Assembly: GCA_947579665.1 (NCBI GenBank)
Contig: OX388348.1
Span: 496,001 to 560,000 of the forward strand
Direction: 5' to 3'
Length of the DNA: 64,000 bases
From: Sympetrum striolatum
Lineage: Eukaryota; Arthropoda; Insecta; Odonata; Libellulidae
This document shows positions 36,401 to 51,200 of this stretch, piece by piece. A program made the translations under genes and the position numbers. The stretch's first letter is position 1. Every line of letters begins with the position of its first letter. The notes below the pieces were generated by a model. That model worked only from the letters and a program-made list of their open reading frames with translations. It made no database searches and was not told the origin of the DNA.

Positions 36401-39400
36401 ATGTTTTAATAATCATCTTTGTATTTACTCTTCAGAAATGCTTTTGGGACCGCCCTCTAACATGGAAAACCAAACAATTGATGAAGAGATGCTGTACTGA
36501 GTTATATTGTCCAGTGGTGGGATCCAAAGTGGATGAGTATGAATGCAATTCAATATTAATTCTACTCTAATGCCAGTATATTAGATATAGGTGGGCCCTT
36601 GGTTACAATAGCTGTATTGTTGGTCAGATAATGTATTAATAATCATCTTTGTATTTACTCTTCAGAAATGCTTTTGGGACTGCCCTCTAACATGGAAAAG
36701 CAAACAATTGATGAAGAGATGCTGTACTGATTTATTTTGTCCAGTGGTGGGATCCAAAGTGGATGAGTATGAATGCAATTCAATATTAATTCTACTCTAA
36801 TGCCAGTATATTAGATATAGGTGGGCCCTTGGTTACAATAGCTGTATTGTTGGTCAGATAATGTTTTAATAATCATCTTTGTATTTACTCTTCAGAAATG
36901 CTTTTGGGACTGCCCTCTAACATGGAAAACCAAACAATTGATGAAGAGATGCTGTACTGATTTATTTTGTCCAGTGGTGGGATCCAAAGTGGATGAGTAT
37001 GAATGCAATTCAATATTAATTCTACTCTAATGCCAGTATATTAGATATAGGTGGGCCCTTGGTTACAATAGCTGTATTGTTGGTCATATAATGTTTTAAT
37101 AATCATCTTTGTATTTACTCTTCAGAAATGCTTTTGGGACCGCCCTCTAACATGGAAAACCAAACAATTGATGAAGAGATGCTGTACTGATTTATTTTGT
37201 CCAGTGGTGGGATCCAAAGTGGATGAGTATGAATGCAATTCAATATTAATTCTACTCTAATGCCAGTATGTTAGATATAGGTGGGCCCTTGGTTACAATA
37301 GCTGTATTGTTGGTCATATAATGTTTTAATAATCATCTTTGTATTTACTCTTCAGAAATGCTTTTGGGACCGCCCTCTAACATGGAAAACCAAACAATTG
37401 ATGAAGAGATGCTGTACTGATTTATTTTGTCCAGTGGTGGGATCCAAAGTGGATGAGTATGAATGCAATTCAATATTAATTCTACTCTAATGCCAGTATA
37501 TTAGATATAGGTGGGCCCTTGGTTACAATAGCTGTATTGTTGGTCAGATAATGTATTAATAATCATCTTTGTATTTACTCTTCAGAAATGCTTTTGGGAC
37601 CGCCCTCTAACATGGAAAACCAAACAATTGATGAAGAGATGCTGTACTGATTTATTTTGTCCAGTGGTGGGATCCAAAGTGGATGAGTATGAATGCAATT
37701 CAATATTAATTCTACTCTAATGCCAGTATATTAGATATAGGTGGGCCCTTGGTTACAATAGCTGTATTGTTGGTCATATAATGTTTTAATAATCATCTTT
37801 GTATTTACTCTTCAGAAATGCTTTTGGGACCGCCCTCTAACATGGAAAACCAAACAATTGATGAAGAGATGCTGTACTGATTTATTTTGTCCAGTAGTGG
37901 GATCCAAAGTGGATGAGTATGAATGCAATTCAATATTAATTCTACTCTAATGCCAGTATATTAGATATAGGTGGGCCCTTGGTTACAATAGCTGTATTGT
38001 TGGTCATATAATGTTTTAATAATCATCTTTGTATTTACTCTTCAGAAATGCTTTTGGGACTGCCCTCTAACATGGAAAACCAAACAATTGATGAAGAGAT
38101 GCTGTACTGATTTATTTTGTCCAGTGGTGGGATCCAAAGTGGATGAGTATGAATGCAATTCAATATTAATTCTACTCTAATGCCAGTATATTAGATATAG
38201 GTGGGCCCTTGGTTACAATAGCTGTATTGTTGGTCATATAATGTTTTAATAATCATCTTTGTATTTACTCTTCAGAAATGCTTTTGGGACTGCCCTCTAA
38301 CATGGAAAACCAAACAATTGATGAAGAGATGCTGTACTGATTTATTTTGTCCAGTGGTGGGATCCAAAGTGGATGAGTATGAATGCAATTCAATATTAAT
38401 TCTACTCTAATGCCAGTATGTTAGATATAGGTGGGCCCTTGGTTACAATAGCTGTATTGTTGGTCATATAATGTTTTAATAATCATCTTTGAATTTATTC
38501 TTCAGAAATGCATTTGGGACCGCCCTCTAACATGGAAAACCAAACAATTGATGAAGAGATGCTGTACTGATTTATTTTGTCCAGTAGTGGGATCCAAAGT
38601 GGATGAGTATGAATGCAATTCAATATTAATTCTACTCTAATGCCAGTATATTAGATATAGGTGGGCCCTTGGTTACAATAGCTGTATTGTTGGTCAGATA
38701 ATGTATTAATAATCATCTTTATATTTACTCTTCAGAAATGCTTTTGGGACCGCCCTCTAACATGGAAAACCAAACAATTGATGAAGAGATACTGTACTGA
38801 TTTATTTTGTCCAGTGGTGGGATCCAAAGTGGATGAGTATGAATGCAATTCAATATTAATACTACTCTAATGCCAGTATATTAGATATAGGTGGGCCCTT
38901 GGTTACAATAGCTGTATTGTTGGTCAGATAATGTATTAATAATCATCTTTGTATTTACTCTTCAGAAATGCTTTTGGGACCGCCCTCTAACATGGAAAAC
39001 CAAACAATTGATGAAGAGATACTGTACTGATTTATTTTGTCCAGTGGTGGGATCCAAAGTGGATGAGTATGAATGCAATTCAATATTAATTCTACTCTAA
39101 TGCCAGTATATTAGATATAGGTGGGCCCTTGGTTACAATAGCTGTATTGTTGGTCAGATAATGTATTAATAATCATCTTTATATTTACTCTTCAGAAATG
39201 CTTTTGGGACCGCCCTCTAACATGGAAAACCAAACAATTGATGATGAGATACTGTACTGATTTATTTTGTCCAGTAGTGGGATCCAAAGTGGATGAGTAT
39301 GAATGCAATTCAATATTAATACTACTCTAATGCCAGTATATTAGATATAGGTGGGCCCTTGGTTACAATAGCTGTATTGTTGGTCAGATAATGTATTAAT

Positions 39401-41040
39401 AATCATCTTTGTATTTACTCTTCAGAAATGCTTTTGGGACCGCCCTCTAACATGGAAAACCAAACAATTGATGAAGAGATACTGTACTGATTTATTTTGT
39501 CCAGTGGTGGGATCCAAAGTGGATGAGTATGAATGCAATTCAATATTAATTCTACTCTAATGCCAGTATATTAGATATAGGTGGGCCCTTGGTTACAATA
39601 GCTGTATTGTTGGTCAGATAATGTATTAATAATCATCTTTATATTTACTCTTCAGAAATGCTTTTGGGACCGCCCTCTAACATGGAAAACCAAACAATTG
39701 ATGAAGAGATACTGTACTGATTTATTTTGTCCAGTGGTGGGATCCAAAGTGGATGAGTATGAATGCAATTCAATATTAATTCTACTCTAATGCCAGTATA
39801 TTAGATATAGGTGGGCCCTTGGTTACAATAGCTGTATTGTTGGTCAGATAATGTATTAATAATCATCTTTGTATTTACTCTTCAGAAATGCTTTTGGGAC
39901 CGCCCTCTAACATGGAAAACCAAACAATTGATGAAGAGATGCTGTACTGATTTATTTTGTCCAGTGGTGGGATCCAAAGTGGATGAGTATGAATGCAATT
40001 CAATATTAATTCTACTCTAATGCCAGTATATTAGATATAGGTGGGCCCTTGGTTACAATAGCTGTATTGTTGGTCAGATAATGTATTAATAATCATCTTT
40101 GTATTTACTCTTCAGAAATGCTTTTGGGACCGCCCTCTAACATGGAAAACCAAACAATTGATGAAGAGATGCTGTACTGATTTATTTTGTCCAGTGGTGG
40201 GATCCATAGTGGATGAGTATGAATGCAATTCAATATTAATTCTACTCTAATGCCAGTATATAAGATATAGGTGGGCCCTTGGTTACAATAGCTGTATTGT
40301 TGGTCAGATAATGTTTTAATAATCATCTTTGTATTTACTCTTCAGAAATGCTTTTGGGACCGCCCTCTAACATGGAAAACCAAACAATTGATGAAGAGAT
40401 GCTGTACTGATTTATTTTGTCCAGTGGTGGGATCCAAAGTGGATGAGTATGAATGCAATTCAATATTAATTCTACTCTAATGCCAGTATATTAGATATAG
40501 GTTGGCCCTTGGTTACAATAGCTTTATTGTTGGTCAGATAATGTATTAATAATCATCTTTGTATTTACTCTTCAGAAATGCTTTTGGGACCGCCCTCTAA
40601 CATGGAAAACCAAACAATTGATGAAGAGATGCTGTACTGATTTATTTTGTCCAGTGGTGGGATCCAAAGTGGATGAGTATGAATGCAATTCAATATTAAT
40701 TCTACTCTAATGCCAGTATATTAGATATAGGTGGGCCCTTGGTTACAATAGCTGTATTGTTGGTCAGATAATGTATTAATAATCATCTTTGTATTTACTC
40801 TTCAGAAATGCTTTTTGGACTGCCCTCTAACATGGAAAACCAAACAATTGATGAAGAGATGCTGTACTGATTTATTTTGTCCAGTGGTGGGATCCAAAGT
40901 GGATGAGTATGAATGCAATTCAATATTAAGTCTACTCTAATGCCAGTATATTAGATATAGGTGGGCCCTTGGTTACAATAGCTGTATTGTTGGTCAGATA
41001 ATGTATTAATAATCATCTTTGTATTTACTCTTCAGAAATG
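33440..41040 (+). repeat. Satellite block 4: GGGACCGCCCTC monomers
   Basis: Most monomers here carry GGGACCGCCCTC, whereas blocks on either side have GGGACTGCC. Copies alternate irregularly between TCATATAATGTTTTAAT and TCAGATAATGTATTAAT. A few TGCC copies (about 36.6-36.9 and 38.0-38.3 kb) interrupt the block, consistent with exchange between subfamilies. Confidence 0.75.
38610..39880 (+). repeat. 460-bp dimeric higher-order repeat in block 4
   Basis: ATATTTACTC (instead of GTATTTACTC) appears at 38721, 39181 and 39641, exactly 460 bases apart, and is absent from the monomers between. AATACTACTC marks the alternating monomer at about 38861 and 39321. AGATACTGTACTGA is shared across the stretch. 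This is an A-B dimer repeated about three times. Confidence 0.75.
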
Positions 41041-42200
41041 CTTTTGGGACCGCCCTCTAACATGGAAAACCAAACAATTGATGAAGAGATGCTGTACTGA
41101 TTTATTTTGTCCAGTGGTGGGATCCAAAGTGGATGAGTATGAATGCAATTCAATATTAATTCTACTCTAATGCCAGTATGTTAGATATAGGTGGGCCCTT
41201 GGTTACAATAGCTGTATTGTTGGTCATATAATGTTTCAATAATCATCTTTGTATTTACTCTTCAGAAATGCTTTTTGGACTGCCCTCTAACATGGAAAAC
41301 CAAACAATTGATGAAGAGATGCTGTACTGATTTATTTTGTCCAGTGGTGGGATTCAAAGTGGATGAGTATGAATGCAATTCAATATTAATTCTACTCTAA
41401 TGCCAGTATATTAAATATAGATGGGCCCTTGGTTACAATAGCTGTATTGTTGGTCATATAATGTTTTAATAATCATCTTTGTATTTACTCTTCAGAAATG
41501 CTTTTTGGACTGCCCTCTAACATGGAAAAGCAAACAATTGATGAAGAGATACTGCAGTGTGCTATTTAGTCCAGTGGTGGGATTCAAAGTGGATGAGTAT
41601 GAATGCAATTCAATATTAATTCTACTCTAATGCCAGTATATTAGATATAGGTGGGCCCTTGGTTACAATAGCTGTATTGTTGGTCATATAATGTTTTAAT
41701 AATCATCTTTGTATTTACTCTTCAGAAATGCTTTTTGGACTGCCCTCTAACATGGAAAAGCAAACAATTGATGAAGAGATACTGCAGTGTGCTATTTAGT
41801 CCAGTGGTGGGATTCAAAGTAGATGAGTATGAATGCAATTCAATATTAATACTACTCTAATGCCAGTATATTAGATATAGGTGGGCCCTTGGTTACAATA
41901 GCTGTATTGTTGGTCAGATAATGTTTTAATAATCATCTTTGTATTTACTCTTCAGAAATGCTTTTTGGACTGCCCTCTAACATGGAAAACCAAACAATTG
42001 ATGAAGAGATGCTGTACTGATTTATTTTGTCCAGTGGTGGGATTCAAAGTGGATGAGTATGAATGCAATTCAATATTAATTCTACTCTAATGCCAGTATA
42101 TTAAATATAGATGGGCCCTTGGTTACAATAGCTGTATTGTTGGTCAGATAATGTTTTAATAATCATCTTTGTATTTACTCTTCAGAAATGCTTTTGGGAC
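41040..42200 (+). repeat. Satellite transition zone between blocks 4 and 5
   Basis: The five monomers here mix features of neighbouring blocks. Two consecutive ones (about 41540 and 41770) share a private variant, GATACTGCAGTGTGCTATTTAG, in place of GATGCTGTACTGATTTATTTTG (quoted in spirit; the difference spans some 12 bases). A private change shared by adjacent copies indicates a one-monomer duplication. Confidence 0.6.
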
Positions 42201-45200
42201 TGCCCTCTAAAATGGAAAAACCAAACAATTGATGAAGAGATGCTGTACTGATTTATTTTGTCCAGTGGTGGGATTAAAAGTGGATGAGTATGAATGCAAT
42301 TCAATATTAATACTACTCTAATGCCAGTATATTAAATATAGATGGGCCCTTGGTTACAATAGCTGTATTGTTGGTCAGATAATGTTTTAATAATCATCTT
42401 TGTATTTACTCTTCAGAAATGCTTTTGGGACTGCCCTCTAAAATGGAAAAACCAAACAATTGATGAAGAGATGCTGTACTGATTTATTTTGTCCAGTGGT
42501 GGGATTAAAAGTGGATGAGTATGAATGCAATTCAATATTAATACTACTCTAATGCCAGTATATTAAATATAGATGGGCCCTTGGTTACAATAGCTGTATT
42601 GTTGGTCAGATAATGTTTTAATAATCATCTTTGTATTTACTCTTCAGAAATGCTTTTGGGACTGCCCTCTAAAATGGAAAAACCAAACAATTGATGAAGA
42701 GATGCTGTACTGATTTATTTTGTCCAGTGGTGGGATTAAAAGTGGATGAGTATGAATGCAATTCAATATTAATTCTACTCTAATGCCAGTATATTAAATA
42801 TAGATGGGCCCTTGGTTACAATAGCTGTATTGTTGGTCAGATAATGTTTTAATAATCATCTTTGTATTTACTCTTCAGAAATGCTTTTGGGACTGCCCTC
42901 TAAAATGGAAAAACCAAACAATTGATGAAGAGATGCTGTACTGATTTATTTTGTCCAGTGGTGGGATTAAAAGTGGATGAGTATGAATGCAATTCAATAT
43001 TAATACTACTCTAATGCCAGTATATTAAATATAGATGGGCCCTTGGTTACAATAGCTGTATTGTTGGTCAGATAATGTTTTAATAATCATCTTTGTATTT
43101 ACTCTTCAGAAATGCTTTTGGGACTGCCCTCTAACATGGAAAACCAAACAATTGATGAAGAGATGCTGTACTGATTTATTTTGTCCAGTGGTGGGATTCA
43201 AAGTGGATGAGTATGAATGCAATTCAATATTAATTCTACTCTAATGCCAGTATATTAAATATAGATGGGCCCTTGGTTACAATAGCTGTATTGTTGGTCA
43301 GATAATGTTTTAATAATCATCTTTGTATTTACTCTTCAGAAATGCTTTTGGGACTGCCCTCTAAAATGGAAAAACCAAACAATTGATGAAGAGATGCTGT
43401 ACTGATTTATTTTGTCCAGTGGTGGGATTCAAAGTGGATGAGTATGAATGCAATTCAATATTAATTCTACTCTAATGCCAGTATATTAAATATAGATGGG
43501 CCCTTGGTTACAATAGCTGTATTGTTGGTCAGATAATGTTTTAATAATCATCTTTGTATTTACTCTTCAGAAATGCTGTTGGGACTGCCCTCTAAAATGG
43601 AAAAACCAAACAATTGATGAAGAGATGCTGTACTGATTTATTTTGTCCAGTGGTGGGATTAAAAGTGGATGAGTATGAATGCAATTCAATATTAATACTA
43701 CTCTAATGCCAGTATATTAAATATAGATGGGCCCTTGGTTACAATAGCTGTATTGTTGGTCAGATAATGTTTTAATAATCATCTTTGTATTTACTCTTCA
43801 GAAATGCTTTTGGGACTGCCCTCTAACATGGAAAAACCAAACAATTGATGAAGAGATGCTGTACTGATTTATTTTGTCCAGTGGTGGGATTCAAAGTGGA
43901 TGAGTATGAATGCAATTCAATATTAATTCTACTCTAATGCCAGTATATTAAATATAGATGGGCCCTTGGTTACAATAGCTGTATTGTTGGTCAGATAATG
44001 TTTTAATAATCATCTTTGTATTTACTCTTCAGAAATGCTTTTGGGACTGCCCTCTAAAATGGAAAAGCAAACAATTGATGAAGAGATGCTGTACTGATTT
44101 ATTTTGTCCAGTGGTGGGATCCAAAGTGGATGAGTATGAATGCAATTCAATATTAATTCTACTCTAATGCCAGTATATTAAATATAGATGGGCCCTTGGT
44201 TACAATAGCTGTATTGTTGGTCAGATAATGTTTTAATAATCATCTTTGTATTTACTCTTCAGAAATGCTTTTGGGACTGCCCTCTAACATGGAAAAACCA
44301 AACAATTGATGAAGAGATGCTGTACTGATTTATTTTGTCCAGTGGTGGGATTCAAAGTGGATGAGTATGAATGCAATTCAATATTAATTCTACTCTAATG
44401 CCAGTATATTAAATATAGATGGGCCCTTGGTTACAATAGCTGTATTGTTGGTCAGATAATGTTTTAATAATCATCTTTGTATTTACTCTTCAGAAATGCT
44501 TTTGGGACTGCCCTCTAAAATGGAAAAGCAAACAATTGATGAAGAGATGCTGTACTGATTTATTTTGTCCAGTGGTGGGATCCAAAGTGGATGAGTATGA
44601 ATGCAATTCAATATTAATTCTACTCTAATGCCAGTATATTAAATATAGATGGGCCCTTGGTTACAATAGCTGTATTGTTGGTCAGATAATGTTTTAATAA
44701 TCATCTTTGTATTTACTCTTCAGAAATGCTTTTGGGACTGCCCTCTAAAATGTAAAAAACCAAACAATTGATGAAGAGATGCTGTACTGAGTTATATTGT
44801 CCAGTGGTGGGATCCAAAGTGGATGAGTATGAATGCAATTCAATATTAATTCTACTCTAATGCCAGTATATTAAATATAGATGGGCCCTTGGTTACAATA
44901 GCTGTATTGTTGGTCAGATAATGTTTTAATAATCATCTTTGTATTTACTCTTCAGAAATGCTTTTGGGACTGCCCTCTAAAATGGAAAAGCAAACAATTG
45001 ATGAAGAGATGCTGTACTGATTTATTTTGTCCAGTGGTGGGATCCAAAGTGGATGAGTATGAATGCAATTCAATATTAATTCTACTCTAATGCCAGTATA
45101 TTAAATATAGATGGGCCCTTGGTTACAATAGCTGTATTGTTGGTCAGATAATGTTTTAATAATCATCTTTGTATTTACTCTTCAGAAATGCTTTTGGGAC

Positions 45201-48200
45201 TGCCCTCTAACATGGAAAAACCAAACAATTGATGAAGAGATGCTGTACTGATTTATTTTGTCCAGTGGTGGGATTCAAAGTGGATGAGTATGAATGCAAT
45301 TCAATATTAATTCTACTCTAATGCCAGTATATTAAATATAGATGGGCCCTTGGTTACAATAGCTGTATTGTTGGTCAGATAATGTTTTAATAATCATCTT
45401 TGTATTTACTCTTCAGAAATGCTTTTGGGACTGCCCTCTAAAATGTAAAAAACCAAACAATTGATGAAGAGATGCTGTACTGAGTTATATTGTCCAGTGG
45501 TGGGATCCAAAGTGGATGAGTATGAATGCAATTCAATATTAATTCTACTCTAATGCCAGTATATTAAATATAGATGGGCCCTTGGTTACAATAGCTGTAT
45601 TGTTGGTCAGATAATGTTTTAATAATCATCTTTGTATTTACTCTTCAGAAATGCTTTTGGGACTGCCCTCTAAAATGGAAAAACCAAACAATTGATGAAG
45701 AGATGCTGTACTGATTTATTTTGTCCAGTGGTGGGATTCAAAGTGGATGAGTATGAATGCAATTCAATATTAATTCTACTCTAATGCCAGTATATTAAAT
45801 ATAGATGGGCCCTTGGTTACAATAGCTGTATTGTTGGTCAGATAATGTTTTAATAATCATCTTTGTATTTACTCTTCAGAAATGCTTTTGGGACTGCCCT
45901 CTAAAATGTAAAAAACCAAACAATTGATGAAGAGATGCTGTACTGAGTTATATTGTCCAGTGGTGGGATCCAAAGTGGATGAGTATGAATGCAATTCAAT
46001 ATTAATTCTACTCTAATGCCAGTATATTAAATATAGATGGGCCCTTGGTTACAATAGCTGTATTGTTGGTCAGATAATGTTTTAATAATCATCTTTGTAT
46101 TTACTCTTCAGAAATGCTTTTGGGACTGCCCTCTAAAATGGAAAAGCAAACAATTGATGAAGAGATGCTGTACTGATTTATTTTGTCCAGTGGTGGGATC
46201 CAAAGTGGATGAGTATGAATGCAATTCAATATTAATTCTACTCTAATGCCAGTATATTAAATATAGATGGGCCCTTGGTTACAATAGCTGTATTGTTGGT
46301 CAGATAATGTTTTAATAATCATCTTTGTATTTACTCTTCAGAAATGCTTTTGGGACTGCCCTCTAAAATGGAAAAGCAAACAATTGATGAAGAGATGCTG
46401 TACTGATTTATTTTGTCCAGTGGTGGGATTCAAAGTGGATGAGTATGAATGCAATTCAATATTAATTCTACTCTAATGCCAGTATATTAAATATAGATGG
46501 GCCCTTGGTTACAATAGCTGTATTGTTGGTCAGATAATGTTTTAATAATCATCTTTGTATTTACTCTTCAGAAATGCTTTTGGGACTGCCCTCTAAAATG
46601 GAAAAACCAAACAATTGATGAAGAGATGCTGTACTGATTTATTTTGTCCAGTGGTGGGATTCAAAGTGGATGAGTATGAATGCAATTCAATATTAATTCT
46701 ACTCTAATGCCAGTATATTAAATATAGATGGGCCCTTGGTTACAATAGCTGTATTGTTGGTCAGATAATGTTTTAATAATCATCTTTGTATTTACTCTTC
46801 AGAAATGCTTTTGGGACTGCCCTCTAAAATGGAAAAGCAAACAATTGATGAAGAGATGCTGTACTGATTTATTTTGTCCAGTGGTGGGATCCAAAGTGGA
46901 TGAGTATGAATGCAATTCAATATTAATTCTACTCTAATGCCAGTATATTAAATATAGATGGGCCCTTGGTTACAATAGCTGTATTGTTGGTCAGATAATG
47001 TTTTAATAATCATCTTTGTATTTACTCTTCAGAAATGCTTTTGGGACTGCCCTCTAAAATGGAAAAACCAAACAATTGATGAAGAGATGCTGTACTGATT
47101 TATTTTGTCCAGTGTTGGGATCCAAAGTGGATGAGTATGAATGCAATTCAATATTAATTCTACTCTAATGCCAGTATATTAAATATAGATGGGCCCTTGG
47201 TTACAATAGCTGTATTGTTGGTCAGATAATGTTTTAATAATCATCTTTGTATTTACTCTTCAGAAATGCTTTTGGGACTGCCCTCTAACATGGAAAAACC
47301 AAACAATTGATGAAGAGATGCTGTACTGATTTATTTTGTCCAGTGGTGGGATTCAAAGTGGATGAGTATGAATGCAATTCAATATTAATTCTACTCTAAT
47401 GCCAGTATATTAAATATAGATGGGCCCTTGGTTACAATAGCTGTATTGTTGGTCAGATAATGTTTTAATAATCATCTTTGTATTTACTCTTCAGAAATAC
47501 TCTTGGGACTGCCCTCTAACATGGAAAAGCAAACAATTGATGAAGAGATGCTGTACTGATTTATTTTGTCCAGTGGTGGGATCCAAAGTGGATGAGTATG
47601 AATGCAATTCAATATTAATTCTACTCTAATGCCAGTATATTAAATATAGATGGGCCCTTGGTTACAATAGCTGTATTGTTGGTCAGATAATGTTTTAATA
47701 ATCATCTTTGTATTTACTCTTCAGAAATGCTTTTGGGACTGCCCTCTAAAATGGAAAAACCAAACAATTGATGAAGAGATGCTGTACTGATTTATTTTGT
47801 CCAGTGGTGGGATCCAAAGTGGATGAGTATGAATGCAATTCAATATTAATTCTACTCTAATGCCAGTATATTAAATATAGATGGGCCCTTGGTTACAATA
47901 GCTGTATTGTTGGTCAGATAATGTTTTAATAATCATCTTTGTATTTACTCTTCAGAAATGCTTTTGGGACTGCCCTCTAACATGGAAAAACCAAACAATT
48001 GATGAAGAGATGCTGTACTGATTTATTTTGTCCAGTGGTGGGATTCAAAGTGGATGAGTATGAATGCAATTCAATATTAATTCTACTCTAATGCCAGTAT
48101 ATTAAATATAGATGGGCCCTTGGTTACAATAGCTGTATTGTTGGTCAGATAATGTTTTAATAATCATCTTTGTATTTACTCTTCAGAAATGCTTTTGGGA

Positions 48201-51200
48201 CTGCCCTCTAACATGGAAAAACCAAACAATTGATGAAGAGATGCTGTACTGATTTATTTTGTCCAGTGGTGGGATTCAAAGTGGATGAGTATGAATGCAA
48301 TTCAATATTAATTCTACTCTAATGCCAGTATATTAAATATAGATGGGCCCTTGGTTACAATAGCTGTATTGTTGGTCAGATAATGTTTTAATAATCATCT
48401 TTGTATTTACTCTTCAGAAATGCTTTTGGGACTGCCCTCTAAAATGGAAAAACCAAACAATTGATGAAGAGATGCTGTACTGATTTATTTTGTCCAGTGG
48501 TGGGATCCAAAGTGGATGAGTATGAATGCAATTCAATATTAATTCTACTCTAATGCCAGTATATTAAATATAGATGGGCCCTTGGTTACAATAGCTGTAT
48601 TGTTGGTCAGATAATGTTTTAATAATCATCTTTGTATTTACTCTTCAGAAATGCTGTTGGGACTGCCCTCTAAAATGGAAAAACCAAACAATTGATGAAG
48701 AGATGCTGTACTGATTTATTTTGTCCAGTGGTGGGATTAAAAGTGGATGAGTATGAATGCAATTCAATATTAATACTACTCTAATGCCAGTATATTAAAT
48801 ATAGATGGGCCCTTGGTTACAATAGCTGTATTGTTGGTCAGATAATGTTTTAATAATCATCTTTGTATTTACTCTTCAGAAATGCTGTTGGGACTGCCCT
48901 CTAAAATGGAAAAACCAAACAATTGATGAAGAGATGCTGTACTGATTTATTTTGTCCAGTGGTGGGATTAAAAGTGGATGAGTATGAATGCAATTCAATA
49001 TTAATACTACTCTAATGCCAGTATATTAAATATAGATGGGCCCTTGGTTACAATAGCTGTATTGTTGGTCAGATAATGTTTTAATAATCATCTTTGTATT
49101 TACTCTTCAGAAATGCTTTTGGGACTGCCCTCTAACATGGAAAAACCAAACAATTGATGAAGAGATGCTGTACTGATTTATTTTGTCCAGTGGTGGGATT
49201 CAAAGTGGATGAGTATGAATGCAATTCAATATTAATTCTACTCTAATGCCAGTATATTAAATATAGATGGGCCCTTGGTTACAATAGCTGTATTGTTGGT
49301 CAGATAATGTTTTAATAATCATCTTTGTATTTACTCTTCAGAAATGCTTTTGGGACTGCCCTCTAAAATGTAAAAAACCAAACAATTGATGAAGAGATGC
49401 TGTACTGAGTTATATTGTCCAGTGGTGGGATCCAAAGTGGATGAGTATGAATGCAATTCAATATTAATTCTACTCTAATGCCAGTATATTAAATATAGAT
49501 GGGCCCTTGGTTACAATAGCTGTATTGTTGGTCAGATAATGTTTTAATAATCATCTTTGTATTTACTCTTCAGAAATGCTTTTGGGACTGCCCTCTAAAA
49601 TGGAAAAGCAAACAATTGATGAAGAGATGCTGTACTGATTTATTTTGTCCAGTGGTGGGATCCAAAGTGGATGAGTATGAATGCAATTCAATATTAATAC
49701 TACTCTAATGCCAGTATATTAAATATAGATGGGCCCTTGGTTACAATAGCTGTATTGTTGGTCAGATAATGTTTTAATAATCATCTTTGTATTTACTCTT
49801 CAGAAATGCTTTTGGGACTGCCCTCTAACATGGAAAAACCAAACAATTGATGAAGAGATGCTGTACTGATTTATTTTTTCCAGTGGTGGGATTAAAAGTG
49901 GATGAGTATGAATGCAATTCAATATTAATACTACTCTAATGCCAGTATATTAAATATAGATGGGCCCTTGGTTACAATAGCTGTATTGTTGGTCAGATAA
50001 TGTTTTAATAATCATCTTTGTATTTACTCTTCAGAAATGCTTTTCGGACTGCCCTCTAACATGGAAAAACCAAACAATTGATGAAGAGATGCTGTACTGA
50101 TTTATTTTGTCCAGTGGTGGGATCCAAAGTGGATGAGTATGAATGCAATTCAATATTAATTCTACTCTAATGCCAGTATATTAAATATAGATGGGCCCTT
50201 GGTTACAATAGCTGTATTGTTGGTCAGATAATGTTTTAATAATCATCTTTGTATTTACTCTTCAGAAATGCTTTTGGGACTGCCCTCTAACATGGAAAAA
50301 CCAAACAATTGATGAAGAGATGCTGTACTGATTTATTTTGTCCAGTGGTGGGATTAAAAGTGGATGAGTATGAATGCAATTCAATATTAATACTACTCTA
50401 ATGCCAGTATATTAAATATAGATGGGCCCTTGGTTACAATAGCTGTATTGTTGGTCAGATAATGTTTTAATAATCATCTTTGTATTTACTCTTCAGAAAT
50501 GCTTTTGGGACTGCCCTCTAACATGGAAAAACCAAACAATTGATGAAGAGATGCTGTACTGATTTATTTTGTCCAGTGGTGGGATTCAAAGTGGATGAGT
50601 ATGAATGCAATTCAATATTAATTCTACTCTAATGCCAGTATATTAAATATAGATGGGCCCTTGGTTACAATAGCTGTATTGTTGGTCAGATAATGTTTTA
50701 ATAATCATCTTTGTATTTACTCTTCAGAAATGCTTTTGGGACTGCCCTCTAAAATGTAAAAAACCAAACAATTGATGAAGAGATGCTGTACTGAGTTATA
50801 TTGTCCAGTGGTGGGATCCAAAGTGGATGAGTATGAATGCAATTCAATATTAATTCTACTCTAATGCCAGTATATTAAATATAGATGGGCCCTTGGTTAC
50901 AATAGCTGTATTGTTGGTCAGATAATGTTTTAATAATCATCTTTGTATTTACTCTTCAGAAATGCTTTTGGGACTGCCCTCTAAAATGGAAAAGCAAACA
51001 ATTGATGAAGAGATGCTGTACTGATTTATTTTGTCCAGTGGTGGGATCCAAAGTGGATGAGTATGAATGCAATTCAATATTAATTCTACTCTAATGCCAG
51101 TATATTAAATATAGATGGGCCCTTGGTTACAATAGCTGTATTGTTGGTCAGATAATGTTTTAATAATCATCTTTGTATTTACTCTTCAGAAATGCTTTTG

